In this document: in pieces, positions 46,021 to 58,690 of the stretch
Layout of the letters: each line of letters begins with the position of its first letter
How positions within the stretch are numbered: position 1 is the stretch's first letter
Origin: Promerops cafer
Taxonomy: Eukaryota; Chordata; Aves; Passeriformes; Nectariniidae
DNA length: 64,000 nucleotides
Direction of reading: 5' to 3'
Assembly (NCBI GenBank): GCA_013398275.1
Contig: VZSE01001847.1
Span: 62,001-126,000 of the forward strand
Translations under genes and position numbers: made by a program
The notes under the pieces: generated by a model
The model's database searches: none
The model's input: only the letters and a program-made list of their open reading frames with translations
Told to the model about the DNA's origin: nothing

Positions 46021-47760
46021 AGTTATAGCAGTGATTGTTAGGGCAAAGGGAAAAAAGAGTCTTACAGACATTCTTAAAACTCATGGAGAGTGAATGATTA
46101 GGGATACTAAACTGACTCACAGGTTTCTATATGCCAGAATGTCCCTTCCCTTGGTTAAGACAAGATTTAAAATGCAGATTAAATGCTCATATAACTTCTT
46201 CTTGAAAAATCTGTACAGCTGCACATCTCACAAGAAAAGGCATGAAAGGCTCAAATCTATCTGCTAATGAGCCAGACCTCGTAGGATCCTGTTGCGTAGG
46301 TGAATTTAATATCAGTAAAGAAGTTCTCAGGAGTATGGGCTGGTAGAGGACTTAAACCAAGTAAGTGTGGACAAATACTTAAATTTGACTGTTTTGGATT
46401 TAAAAGTTGCTTTATTTTTGTATTTTGGTGTATGAGCAGAGAGAATCTCTTCTGTTTGAGATGGAAAAATCCAAAAAGATAAAGAGAAGTGCAGCTATGC
46501 TGGGGAGTAGCACCACAGAGATTATGAAAAAAACCACCAAAACAATAAAATAAAACCCAAACCAAGCTCTACTCTGTTTAGTAATATATTTGAAACAAAT
46601 TTGGAACAATGGTAAGGTAACATTAAAAGTGTAATTGTATTGCAATGTGTGGATGAAAGAAGACTGATTGGCAGAAACACTGAGATGTTAAAAAAATATT
46701 TTCAGAAGTTTGGTGGACAGCTTTGTTTTGGGAGGGGCGGGTTAAAAGCAGAAGACTATCAAGGAGGACTGTAAATCATTCAACTGACCTTGCAGCTGGG
46801 AATAATCCTTGATAACCCACTGTGAACAACAGCCGGTGATCCTCTGGCGTGGGCTGAGCATAACAGTGTTTGTGCATGAGCCTCTGCCCAGAGCTTGCCT
46901 TGGGAATCCCTCAGTTAAGTGAGAAAAGCAGAAATAAATTTACTCTTTGTGTTTTAGCCACGGGTTTTGGCTGTCCTGACTGCCTGTGCAAACTCACACA
47001 CTGTGAATCAACAAGGTTTCATGAAAATGATGGAAGAAGAAACTCGGATGTTATGACAAGCAGTATCAAAAGACATGTTATAGAAGCAAAGATGCAGTTC
47101 CACGGAGCTATAATAACAACGAAAGCTCCTGTGGGAGAGGGAGAAAAGGGGAATAACTTCAGGGGAAATTGGTTTCTCTGATTTGCCTAAAAGTGGATAC
47201 TGTAAGTTAATTTATACTTTTTCAGGATGGCCAGAGGCATTCCCTTGCAACACCAGTTGAGCTAGGGAAGTTGTTGAAATTTTACTGTGAGAAATAATTC
47301 CTAGATTTGAATTCCAGAGGGTTTCTCTCAGACAAAAGGCCTTATTTCACCACAGAGGTGGCAGGGACTGTCTAAACTCCTTCAGTGTAAGTGGGATTTG
47401 CATATCCCTTGGAAACCACAATCTAGTGGAAAGGAAAAATTGATGAATCAAATGGATGAAACTGCAAAACTGTGTCAGGAAGCCCACATGAAGGAGGAAG
47501 ATGTATTTCCTATTGCTTTAATAAGAATTTGAATCACCCCATGTCCTTGGCAGGGGTGAGACCATCTGAAATTCTGAATGACAGATTGTGTCCAGTCGAC
47601 ACAAAGTCAACTGTGATCAAATGCATGTGAAAAGTGATGATGTGTTGAGAAATTATCTCTTGTGAGTTTTGTCCTCTCTGTATAGGTATCTTAACCAGCA
47701 GCCATCTGCAGCTTTGAACCAGAAGGTTGAAAGGCATAAGTTTATGTGTGAACGTGGAAA
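46021..47760 (+). pseudogene. Decayed ERV pol (protease end and integrase; RT mostly missing)
   Basis: Around 46,110-46,200 a short LTHRFLYMPECPFPWL-like segment fits the protease/RT boundary of gamma-type pol. From about 47,160 to 47,760 broken frames (GFLSDKRPYFT, PLETTI, GRCISYCFNKNLNHP) follow integrase order. The space between (about 46.25-46.85 kb) lacks recognisable reverse transcriptase. It is non-functional. Confidence 0.5.
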
Positions 47761-47829
47761 GATGGAACCTTAGGAAAAAAATGAAAACTCCTTATGTTGT
47801 GTTATTGAAGACATATACAGCTGCAAAAG

Positions 47830-48450
47830 TAGAAGGAATTAATTCCTGAATTCATTACACTCAAGTAAAAAATGATCCCAATATCTGAACAAGATAAGTG
47901 GATTTCACAACAACATTAACTACAAGATCTGAAACTACAGCTGGCTGAAAATCTTAAATGAATTGCACTCGGGCTGAAGGAAGTGTTGGGAGCATTTAGA
48001 TTGTCCACAGGGACTTATATTACTATTAGTAAGCATTTATCAGTGTGGAATTTTTTATTGCTAAATAGATCTGGAAATTCTGGAATTGAATGTGTTTGTA
48101 ATACGTTGCGGTTGCCTCAAGATAACACAGGGTAATCTAGTCCTACAACTTATCCAATCATATGGGGCAATGCACAGCTGTAGCAGTGTTAAACACTCAG
48201 TTACAGGCAACTCTGAAAATGGCCATCTGAAAGGATGACACTTGTTATGGTTTTATTGAAATTTGGAACTGGTTGACATCCTGGTTCCCTGATCTGAATT
48301 TATGGGCCAAGAAATTTTTATCTTTGTTACTTAGAGTATTGGTGGTGTTTGCATCTATGCAGTTACCCAGTGTATGTGTATATGTTACTTGGGGATATTG
48401 GAATCAGAAGGGTGAGACTAGTCTAAGAAATTGATTTAGATGAATCTCAA
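47830..48450 (+). pseudogene. Decayed ERV env, transmembrane end
   Basis: At 48,252-48,430 one frame gives a Trp-rich membrane-proximal stretch (WNWLTSWFPDLNLW) followed by a hydrophobic Leu/Val-rich segment (FLSLLLRVLVVF), in the right place after integrase. Upstream frames to 47,830 are broken. Confidence 0.5.
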
Positions 48451-49250
48451 AGAGAAATCATTGCAAAATGTAGAATATGTAAAAGTTTTCTTAAGAATGG
48501 ATATTCTTAATGTATGATCTCAGAGTACTTTCAAGCCTAATCAACAAGAAAAGAGATTTAATCAGTGGAACAGAAAGCAGCCAACAAAGTTCTAAGTGAT
48601 GGCCAGGTGTTGGAAAGGCAGATTACTTGTTGGCAGAATTACCTCATTAAGGTCTTGATAGGCTTCAGTGATCTCAGAACCTGGGGAGGTTAACAAGGCT
48701 TGGGAAGAAGGAAGTACCAGTGATGGTGAACACAAATAACGCAAATTTATGGGTACAAGGATATTTGGCATAACCCCTAAGACAAGGTACAAACTAATAA
48801 AGCAAACACAGTAACTATGCTGAATCAGCTCTGGTGGGGTAAAAGGTAATTCCAGCAGGGGCAGACCATGGCCACCCACTCAAGAAACCATTGACATAAA
48901 AGAAGAGAGAGACTGAGGATGCAGACTAATTAGCATGAGAAGTGAGAGGATCATTACCCAACAGCAGATAGAATACTAATTATGTAGAGAACTTGGTAAC
49001 TTGTAGTGAATGAACACTAATTCCTTTGTTTACTAAAATATATAAATATATAAAAAATTTGAAATGAAAAGCTCAAATGAAAAGTTCTGGAACTCATCAT
49101 GCTGGCTTTGTGAATATTCCACTGAGCCCCCCCCTTTCTGCACATAACTGTAAATAATTACCTCCACTCAATGCGTGGATCGCCCCCTTGAACGCTGGGT
49201 ACAAGAACCTATTTTGAAACAACAAAGGGATGACAATCATGAGTGGAAGT
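48451..49250 (+). mobile_element. Probable 3' untranslated region and LTR of the plus-strand ERV
   Basis: It follows env. It contains CTTTGTGAATATTCCACTGA, a TAAATAATTACCTCC stretch and TTGAACGCTGGGTACAAG, resembling R-U5 of gamma-type LTRs. The exact ends are not resolved. Its second half is included in the duplicated block. Confidence 0.4.
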
Positions 49251-49539
49251 ACAAGATTGCCAGTGCTTGCAAATGTGGCTGTCCAGAGATGCAGCAGAGA
49301 AGTCTCCATGATGCAATAAAAATAATCTCTTTGGACCATCCTTCACCTCCACTTCCTTATCATCCTCGTTTTGTCTCTCTCTTACGAAGTTTGAATGCCA
49401 CCTAAAGCCACTGCTCACCTATCAAACCCATTTCTAAAACCCACATGGCCAACATGGCTAAACTCCCTCACCCCATGTTCTTATCTCCACTGAATTCTGA
49501 GCAGTCCAGCATGCCCCCTCAAGAGTTTCTTCATAGGAA

Positions 49540-49741
49540 GGCAACATTCACTGTGGGGGTGGTGAGGCCCTGGCACAGGTGGCCCAGAGAAACTGTGGCT
49601 GCCCCATCCCTGGAAGTGTCCAAGGCCAGTATGGATGGGATTTGGAGAAACCTACTCTGGTGGAAGATGTCCCTGCCCATGGCAGGGGGGGTTAGATGAT
49701 CTTTACAGTCCCTTCCAACCCAAAACATCCTGAGATTCCAT
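49540..49741 (+). mobile_element. CR1 LINE 3' end (sense)
   Basis: GGTGGTGAGGCCCTGGCACAG, CCCCATCCCTGGAAGTGTCC, GATGATCTTTACAGTCCC and TTCCAACCC follow each other as in CR1. The tail is degraded. Confidence 0.95.
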
Positions 49742-50199
49742 ATAGTGTCTGTATGGAGAGCAGCAGAAGGAATAAGGAGACAATTGGCATAACTGTCAAC
49801 CCCAATTTCTAAAATGGCTTTAAGATGATGCTTCACCTAAGAGTTAATTTATGGAAGTGGTAGGGAAAGCATGATTGTGAGTGAGCCTTCTCAGGTTTAA
49901 AAAGTTCAGCTGGAGTCTCTCAATGGAAGTTCACCTCATATGGGCTGGAGGTTTTCCTTTTACAAAAAGATGTTTCTAAAATTGTCTCCCTTTCCCCAAA
50001 TTACCAAGAAAGTTCATTTTTGTTTGAGTATTGATTATACCAGTTTTAAAAATTGAAGTGGCTAGCCCAGCTTAAGAAAAATGAACTTGATCTTTTGTCC
50101 AAACAAAGAACCTCAGCTCACTGGTCATGGCATATGGACCAAACTACACTGTGTGTGTCAAGAAGGAGCCTGGGATTTGTTTCATGAATGCTTTCCTTT

Positions 50200-50402
50200 A
50201 GCCTGGTGAAAATGAGGGTCGTAAAACACTGGCAGAGGTTGCCCAGAGAGTCAGTGGGACACACCATCCCTGGAAACAACCAAGATCGAGTTGGATGGGG
50301 CTTTGAGCAACACAATCTGGTTGAAGACATCCCTGGTCTTTGTAGGGGTTTTGGACTAGATGACCTTTAATTGTGTGTTCCAACCCAAACTGGTCTATGG
50401 AA
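50200..50402 (+). mobile_element. CR1 LINE 3' end (sense)
   Basis: CTGGCAGAGGTTGCCCAGAG, ACCATCCCTGGAAACAACCA, GGACTAGATGACCTTTAA and GTTCCAACCC match the sense CR1 3' end. Confidence 0.95.
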
Positions 50403-51788
50403 AGCAGATGTGGCAAACCACCCTCCCCATACACTCAGGGTTTACACCTAGCTGCCAAAGTGATTGCATGAAGAGCTCTGTCTTCCCTTAATGGAAGAAT
50501 GACTAAAAGGGCACCTGAGAATGCTCTTAGTAGTGTCCCATAAATCCTCATTAGCAAACCTAAAATTCTCCTGATGGAATGAATCTGTACACTCCACTTC
50601 CAAGCAATACTCAGAATCAAAGCAAATTACAAAGCAGTACCCCTGGGGGAACACTTCATGTTAGTGCTGTGATTTATCTCAATTGTTTGTTTCTATTTCA
50701 TTTTTCTCATCTAGGTGCAGGGAAAACTCTAGTAGCATAGAATCATCTTTTCTGTCCACACAGAAAGCAAACTTTCAAAAAAAGAATGTCTGGTTAATTT
50801 AAATAGTTATTGTGTTTCATTCTAAAATACATTTTGTATACACCAATTGAAAATTTGATTTTATTAATTAATAAAAATACTTCATTGCATCAAGACATAT
50901 CTAGTACATGTCAACAGAAATTCATGTATTCCTGCAGAAATATTCAGTTTGAAAGAGAAGAGGACAGCATTTTCCTGGAGAAATGTCAAAATTTTTAGAA
51001 GTTTTAGATCTCATTTTCAACTCCCTGAAGCATTTCAGGATTTTATTTTATTAACCTCAGACATTTCAAAATAATTTGAGTTACTACTGTCTCTGCAAAA
51101 CTAGAACACAGTCCCAGTCTTCCTCAGCTAGGGATTCTGAGGAAAATTAGAAAATTTCACCTTGAATTGACAGCCTTTCCCCTCTTTTTCTCATACTTTT
51201 TCCCCNCCAACAGCAGATAGAATACTAATTATGTAGAGAACTTGGTAACTTGTAGTGAATGAACACTAATTCCTTTGTTTACTAAAATATATAAATATAT
51301 AAAAAATTTGAAATGAAAAGCTCAAATGAAAAGTTCTGGAACTCATCATGCTGGCTTTGTGAATATTCCACTGAGCCCCCCCCTTTCTGCACATAACTGT
51401 AAATAATTACCTCCACTCAATGCGTGGATCGCCCCCTTGAACGCTGGGTACAAGAACCTATTTTGAAACAACAAAGGGATGACAATCATGAGTGGAAGTA
51501 CAAGATTGCCAGTGCTTGCAAATGTGGCTGTCCAGAGATGCAGCAGAGAAGTCTCCATGATGCAATAAAAATAATCTCTTTGGACCATCCTTCACCTCCA
51601 CTTCCTTATCATCCTCGTTTTGTCTCTCTCTTACGAAGTTTGAATGCCACCTAAAGCCACTGCTCACCTATCAAACCCATTTCTAAAACCCACATGGCCA
51701 ACATGGCTAAACTCCCTCACCCCATGTTCTTATCTCCACTGAATTCTGAGCAGTCCAGCATGCCCCCTCAAGAGTTTCTTCATAGGAA

Positions 51789-51990
51789 GGCAACATTCAC
51801 TGTGGGGGTGGTGAGGCCCTGGCACAGGTGGCCCAGAGAAACTGTGGCTGCCCCATCCCTGGAAGTGTCCAAGGCCAGTATGGATGGGATTTGGAGAAAC
51901 CTACTCTGGTGGAAGATGTCCCTGCCCATGGCAGGGGGGGTTAGATGATCTTTACAGTCCCTTCCAACCCAAAACATCCTGAGATTCCAT
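51789..51990 (+). mobile_element. CR1 LINE 3' end, second copy
   Basis: Identical to 49,540-49,741, within block copy 2. Confidence 0.95.
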
Positions 51991-52448
51991 ATAGTGTCTG
52001 TATGGAGAGCAGCAGAAGGAATAAGGAGACAATTGGCATAACTGTCAACCCCAATTTCTAAAATGGCTTTAAGATGATGCTTCACCTAAGAGTTAATTTA
52101 TGGAAGTGGTAGGGAAAGCATGATTGTGAGTGAGCCTTCTCAGGTTTAAAAAGTTCAGCTGGAGTCTCTCAATGGAAGTTCACCTCATATGGGCTGGAGG
52201 TTTTCCTTTTACAAAAAGATGTTTCTAAAATTGTCTCCCTTTCCCCAAATTACCAAGAAAGTTCATTTTTGTTTGAGTATTGATTATACCAGTTTTAAAA
52301 ATTGAAGTGGCTAGCCCAGCTTAAGAAAAATGAACTTGATCTTTTGTCCAAACAAAGAACCTCAGCTCACTGGTCATGGCATATGGACCAAACTACACTG
52401 TGTGTGTCAAGAAGGAGCCTGGGATTTGTTTCATGAATGCTTTCCTTT

Positions 52449-52651
52449 AGCCTGGTGAAAATGAGGGTCGTAAAACACTGGCAGAGGTTGCCCAGAGAGT
52501 CAGTGGGACACACCATCCCTGGAAACAACCAAGATCGAGTTGGATGGGGCTTTGAGCAACACAATCTGGTTGAAGACATCCCTGGTCTTTGTAGGGGTTT
52601 TGGACTAGATGACCTTTAATTGTGTGTTCCAACCCAAACTGGTCTATGGAA
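52449..52651 (+). mobile_element. CR1 LINE 3' end, second copy
   Basis: Identical to 50,200-50,402, within block copy 2. Confidence 0.95.
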
Positions 52652-53454
52652 AGCAGATGTGGCAAACCACCCTCCCCATACACTCAGGGTTTACACCTAG
52701 CTGCCAAAGTGATTGCATGAAGAGCTCTGTCTTCCCTTAATGGAAGAATGACTAAAAGGGCACCTGAGAATGCTCTTAGTAGTGTCCCATAAATCCTCAT
52801 TAGCAAACCTAAAATTCTCCTGATGGAATGAATCTGTACACTCCACTTCCAAGCAATACTCAGAATCAAAGCAAATTACAAAGCAGTACCCCTGGGGGAA
52901 CACTTCATGTTAGTGCTGTGATTTATCTCAATTGTTTGTTTCTATTTCATTTTTCTCATCTAGGTGCAGGGAAAACTCTAGTAGCATAGAATCATCTTTT
53001 CTGTCCACACAGAAAGCAAACTTTCAAAAAAAGAATGTCTGGTTAATTTAAATAGTTATTGTGTTTCATTCTAAAATACATTTTGTATACACCAATTGAA
53101 AATTTGATTTTATTAATTAATAAAAATACTTCATTGCATCAAGACATATCTAGTACATGTCAACAGAAATTCATGTATTCCTGCAGAAATATTCAGTTTG
53201 AAAGAGAAGAGGACAGCATTTTCCTGGAGAAATGTCAAAATTTTTAGAAGTTTTAGATCTCATTTTCAACTCCCTGAAGCATTTCAGGATTTTATTTTAT
53301 TAACCTCAGACATTTCAAAATAATTTGAGTTACTACTGTCTCTGCAAAACTAGAACACAGTCCCAGTCTTCCTCAGCTAGGGATTCTGAGGAAAATTAGA
53401 AAATTTCACCTTGAATTGACAGCCTTTCCCCTCTTTTTCTCATACTTTTTCCCC

Positions 53455-55439
53455 TTTCATTCCTGGATTTTCTCTTTGCCATGGTCTGAGAAACACTGCA
53501 CAGTAAATATCCTTCTGCCCAATTCTTCCACAAAGATGATTGTGCCTGAATCCCTGGAGACTTTCTGTGAAGCTTTCCATTGCTGTTTCTAAGGGACCAG
53601 GAAACTCTTGGTGGCATAAATCATCTGCATTTTACAGATTCTCAGACATCAAGGATGCAATTTCCCGGAGACAGGAGAGGGGGAGGTCTTCCTTCATTTT
53701 TCAAAACCTTGCAGCAGAACATAGTTATTAATGGGTTTCCATTTCCTTTCATAAAGGAAGAAGGCTTTAAGGGAGCATGTTTGCATTCAGATTAGCACAA
53801 GATTTGTCATTAACTGATACAGGGAAAGACTGCTTTTTCAATACATCTGCTGTGGCTATTGTTTTTAATTACACTCCTGCTGCTGTAAATTGGTTGTGAT
53901 TTGTAACCACAATATTTTACAACAGAAGGTGAAACATGGTATATAGAGAGGTGTTAGAAAACACTAAGACATTGGTACCAACAGGAAATAAAATGTTCTA
54001 CCTTAAACAGATTTGGTATTATAAAGGTGAAACAAACAGCATGTAAAAACATCACTAAATGCAGACTAAATTAGAAACTAAATTATGTATGATGTGAGAG
54101 CTGGCAAGATGGGGTACCTACTGGATTTCACTTCTCTGAGAATCTAGACTTAGTGCCTGATGACTGGAAATGGTGCTAAAATATCATTTATACCACTATC
54201 CATTCCCTTTTATTTCTGCCTAATTTAGAAGCAATCTGAAATTGGATCTGTTCAATATCTTTACTGCTGGACACACTTGGGAAATACTTCAATAAAAAGC
54301 AGACAGTATGATTTCAGGGATGCACTTTCTGGATGGTCTTTCTGGATTTTATGAGATCCAAATGACTGATTCATCCAAGAGAGCATTCAGGACCACAAAA
54401 GAACAACAGAATTTTTAGCCTTATCAGGGAAAGATTTTAAAACTGTATGTTGATCCACACCTGCCAACAATGACTTCTGATATACTATACCTGCATATAG
54501 TCTTATTTTCAGAATCACTGTGTTGAACTGGGAAAAGTCCAGCATTCCAGGACTTTGTTTTTTGTAGTTAAACTTCACATTATTCTTTCTTCTAGGAAAA
54601 AAAATTACCATTGTATGACGGCCAGACCTAGAAGATTTTTTTTTTGACAAAAAGAGTTTTTGACAGCAGACCACACAGCCGTTTTGCATGGAAACCTCTC
54701 TGTCAAACTTCTGATGCTTCATCCTTCTCAATGAACATTAGACCAGATGGATTTCTTACGCCCAGACTGGGTGAAATGAAGCACAGATCTGAATTTTGCA
54801 ACACACTGCTTTAACTCTATCTTACAGAAGCTTAGGCCCTTTTTGTTTCTTTGTTTCATCATTTGTTCTTCAAGTAGTTTAATAGATACATTTTTTAAAA
54901 GCCCTCAGGGCAAAGTACAAATTTGTATGCTGGCTTACATGATTCAGATGGGTATTGTGTTCTTAAATCAACTGTATGATCACCAGGAATGCATCACACT
55001 TCTCTTGACCACGCTGTGGAAGCTCTAATGGTGATAAACATCTGGCCGGTTTTTCCATTTTTTTTTTGCTTCAGTCGATGGTTACTGAATCTGGTCAGTG
55101 ACTGCCAGTACCACCAGGCATTTATTATAGTTTACTCTGGAAATACAGATGAGCAACGAACTGCAACACTGAATTCAATCACACCATAACACAGGAAAAG
55201 TGTAAATTTGATTCAGGCTTTGCCACATGAGTCCACATGAACAGCAATAAATATATGTGATTTATCATGTCTGGCAAGGGAATTAAATAATATTTCTACA
55301 CACAAAGTTTTAAGTCTCTAAGCTGAGATGTAAAGAGAATTCACTGGAGTTTTTTTTTTTTTTTTTTCTTGTGGGAAAGCTAAACCAACCCAAAACCAAA
55401 CAAATGAAAAAATGAAAAAAGCACCTTCTTTGTCACACA
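53455..55439. other. Unique AT-rich non-coding DNA
   Basis: Frames such as the 114-residue minus frame at 54,387-54,731 show no domain. Nothing is recognised. Confidence 0.35.
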
Positions 55440-55565
55440 ATAAGTGTGTTTGGGTAGGAACACTGGAGGCCATCTATTCCAGCCTCCCTGATCCAGCAGG
55501 GTCCCCTAGAGCACGTTACTTGGGATTGTGCTGAGATGGCATTTGCATCTCTTTTGCATTCACAG
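55440..55565 (-). mobile_element. CR1 LINE fragment (antisense)
   Basis: Diverged antisense CR1: GGAGGCCATCTATTCCAGCC, TCCCTGATCCAGCAGGGTCC, TAGAGCACGTTACTTGGGAT. Confidence 0.75.
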
Positions 55566-55672
55566 AAGTAATAAGCACACACTGCAAAGGCTGTAAGAGG
55601 TGTCAGAAGTTCATTACCTGTGTTACAAGGGACACAGGGTCCCATACCACTTGCTTTGACAGGTACAATCAA

Positions 55673-55815
55673 AAAATCATAGAAACATGGAATGGTTTAG
55701 GTCAAAAGGGACCTTAAAGACCACCTAATTGCAAGCCCCCTTCCATGGGACACCTTCCACTAGAGAAGGTTGCTCAAAGCCTCATCCAACCTGATGTTGA
55801 ATGGTATTTGACAGC
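55673..55815 (-). mobile_element. CR1 LINE 3' end (antisense)
   Basis: It starts AATCATAGAAACATGGAATG (the tail), then AAAGGGACCTTAAAGACCAC and AGAAGGTTGCTCAAAGCC. It lies close to the fragment at 55,440 in the same orientation. Confidence 0.95.
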
Positions 55816-58150
55816 AGGCATGTCAGAGTTATAATGAGCTTTGTCTGTCTTGCCAGCCTGTCCTGCACGTCAGTGTCCTCGGAGCCTGTGACTGTCCTGC
55901 TTGTAGCAGTGATGGTGTCGGGTGTGACACCATGTGGATAAATGTTTCAGATGCCTCCTGGCCCAGATTCCTCCTGCTCCACAGAGCTTCCCTGTTGAAA
56001 TGCTGCCAACCCAGGCCACAGGTGGTCCATGCAACTGGAGGATTGGCAGTGAAGATGGACCTCTGGCCATGAGGCTGTGATTGCCAGCAGCAGCCTCCAG
56101 ACGCAGCCGCTTTCCATCTGCCAGTGAGGGGCAGCCTCGATGACAGGGACTGCAACAGTGATTCCTTGGGAAGCACCCAAGGGGCCCCCATGGAACATAT
56201 GGAAACAGCATTAAAACAAGGAATGGAGGGAATCGAGCTGGGGCTGTACAGACCACTGAGCTGGATTTCCCCTACACATCTGTCCTCTGCTGCATCTAGA
56301 CTATGTCTCTGGTCCAGCCCTGCATATTTGAGTTTACCTCACTCTGTAGAGCACATGCCTGTTTTCATGGGGCAGTTTCATTTGCTGTTAATACAATTCT
56401 CCAGCCTATTTGATTTTTTTTTTTTTTTTTTAATACCTGTTTGACTGGGCACTGCAACATTCAGCAGTCCCAGCTCTGGCAGACTTAGGACAGCATTTAT
56501 TTTTTTCTGGTAGCTGAGGAAAAGGGAAGGGGGGAGCAGGGCTGCTGCAGCAGCAGCTGTAGAAAACAGGATCACACAGGATCTTCCACTGACTCATAGG
56601 CACTAAGTGAGATCACCAATTTTCAGTACCAGTTACTAAAAGTCCATAGTACACCTTCAATGAATATAGCTACAGAGAGAGTAAAAATAAGAAGGGGAGT
56701 TCTATTAGAATAATTATCCATCCCTTTCAGAATTTAGAGCATCAGATACTTATGAGCTCAATGGTACAAGAAAAGTTTTCGGGAAAGAATAGTGCTACAT
56801 GCAGGTTTGTCAATCAGAGCTGGGCTATATATACGTTCCTCTTTAGGACATTCCCAAGATTTATCAATGCTGCACCAGAACTATATTAAAGGGATAATAT
56901 GAAAAAAACCCAAACTGAACACCAAAAAACTGTCAACACTTCCCCCCCAAAACCAACCAGAATCTGTTTATTTTAATCTGAAGAAGTGATAGAACCAAAT
57001 TAAATGGTGATTTTGTCTGTTAAGCAAAGGCATGAAAAAAGAGAACAAGATAATTTTTGAACAAAAACATGCATTTTAATTTAGTTCTCAAGTAGTGTCC
57101 TATGGCCTATTCCAGTCCAGCAGATATTTAAAAATAGTCCAAGCCATACTTGAAATACGGAAGACAAGTTTAAGAGAGGTTTCAGGGAAGATTGAGGAAA
57201 GGGAAGTTTCAGGGAAGTTTCAGGGAAGGGAAGTTTCAGGGAAGGGAAATTTCAGGGAAGTTTCAGGGAAAGAAAGTTTCAGGGAAGTTTCAGGGAAGTT
57301 TCAGGGAAGTTTCAGGGAAGTTTCAGGGAAGTTTCAGGGAAGGGAAGGGAAGGGAAGGGAAGGGAAGGGAAGGGAACCTTCTCAGATTATGTTGGATTCT
57401 GCTATAATAGAATTAATAATTTGTGTTTTATTGAAACTGCCGTTGAACACTGAGAACCTATCAAGGTAACGATCAAAATTTATTAACTAATTCAGATTAT
57501 TAGAGCTTCTTATATACTTCATGGATACATGTGAAACTCTTATTTTTTTATATATTGTACTTGAGTGATATTTTTTCTTAAAATAAATCTATAGAATTTA
57601 GTACTTGAAAATGTTTGTTCCTGTTTTTAACAGAACTCTTCTTAAAAACTTCTTTTTACAGGGAAGTGCGTGGAGCAGTGTTCCCAGTACTTCTAGTGGC
57701 TCAATAACATAGAACATTGGATTTTATTCAGAGATTGTTGTGTTACAACAGTTAAAAATTGGTTTTACATCCATAGAGAGTGTGTTACATATGCATCCAT
57801 GCCTTGGAGGGTATTTTACAACATATTGCTGTGAATAAGCAATACCAGGGGCAACTTTGAAAATAAGAGTCTAAACTTCTGGTTTTGGGCTAATCATTTA
57901 ACCAGGGCCAGTGGGGCTGCACTCCTGCCAGGGCCCTCCATGACACCACTCATCTCCCATGGAAAATGAGGTCAGTGTGGGATTCCCCCTTCCCTTTTCC
58001 TCGGCTACCAGAAAAAAGCCAGCAGACAAATGGTAGAAAGGCGGATGCTCACAAATAGCACCCACAGGCTCTTCTGTCCAGAGTGGGTTGGGCTGCACAG
58101 AGGGAACTCCAGCAGTGAGCTCCTTGATGGAAGGCAGCCACACAGCCTAC
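55816..58150. other. Non-coding DNA with a minisatellite
   Basis: A GC-richer patch at 55,850-56,250 gives overlapping frames without domains. A T run lies near 56,407-56,430. The minisatellite at 57,177-57,376 is listed separately. No exon is recognised. Confidence 0.4.
57177..57376. repeat. GGGAAGTTTCA minisatellite ending in (GGGAA)n
   Basis: About a dozen 11-bp units (GGGAAGTTTCA, some with an extra GGGAA) grade into pure GGGAA pentamers at 57,339-57,376. The 5-bp array looks like the parent of the 11-bp unit. Confidence 0.95.
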
Positions 58151-58154
58151 ACTA

Positions 58155-58690
58155 GCCAGGGCCACCATGAACATCATGAGACCCTTCCTGGAGTACTGTG
58201 TCCTGCTCTGGAGCTCTCAAAATTAGAAGCACATGGACCTGTTGGAGTTGGGTCCAGAGGCCATGGAGATGATCACAGGCTGGAGAATCTCTGCTGTGCA
58301 GACAGGCTGAGAGAACAGGGATTGTTCAGCCTGGAGAAGTGAAGGCTCCAGGGACAACTCACTGCCCTTTCCAGCACCCAAAGGGGTTCCAAGTGAGCTG
58401 GAGAGAGACTTTTGAGAAGGGAATGTAGGGACAGAACAAGGTGGAATGGCTTGAAACTGAGACTAGTTTTAAATTAGATTTAAGGAAGAAACTCTTTCCT
58501 CTGAAGGTGGTGAGGCACTGGCAGAGGCTGCCCAGAGAAGCTGTAGATACCCCATCCCTGGAAGTGTTTAAGGCCAGGTTGAATGGGATTCTGAGCATCC
58601 TGGACTAGTAGAAGCTGTTTTGGAACATGATGGCTTTTAAAGGTCCTTTCTAACACAAACCATCCAGTGATGTTATGATTCTATGATTTG
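58155..58690 (+). mobile_element. CR1 LINE 3' end (sense), longest copy
   Basis: GAGACCCTTCCTGGAGTACTG, TTCAGCCTGGAGAAGTGAAG, AAACTCTTTCCTCTGAAGGT, CTGGCAGAGGCTGCCCAGAG, CCATCCCTGGAAGTGTTTAA. It ends GTTATGATTCTATGATT, a good CR1 tail. Confidence 0.97.

Larger units (their letters stand above)
48958..51205. repeat. Copy 1 of a 2,248-bp identical tandem block
   Basis: Offset by 2,249 bp, every frame and every stretch I compared is identical in copy 2. Copy 1 ends exactly at the single N at 51,206. Contents: end of the ERV, two CR1 3' ends and unique AT-rich DNA. Confidence 0.95.
51207..53454. repeat. Copy 2 of the 2,248-bp block (likely assembly duplicate)
   Basis: It starts directly after the N and runs to CATACTTTTTCCCC at 53,454, after which unique sequence continues. 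See copy 1. Confidence 0.95.

Noticed and set aside
57095..57469. 124-residue frame with FREVSGK-like repeats
   Set aside because: Translation of the 11-bp minisatellite. No gene context.
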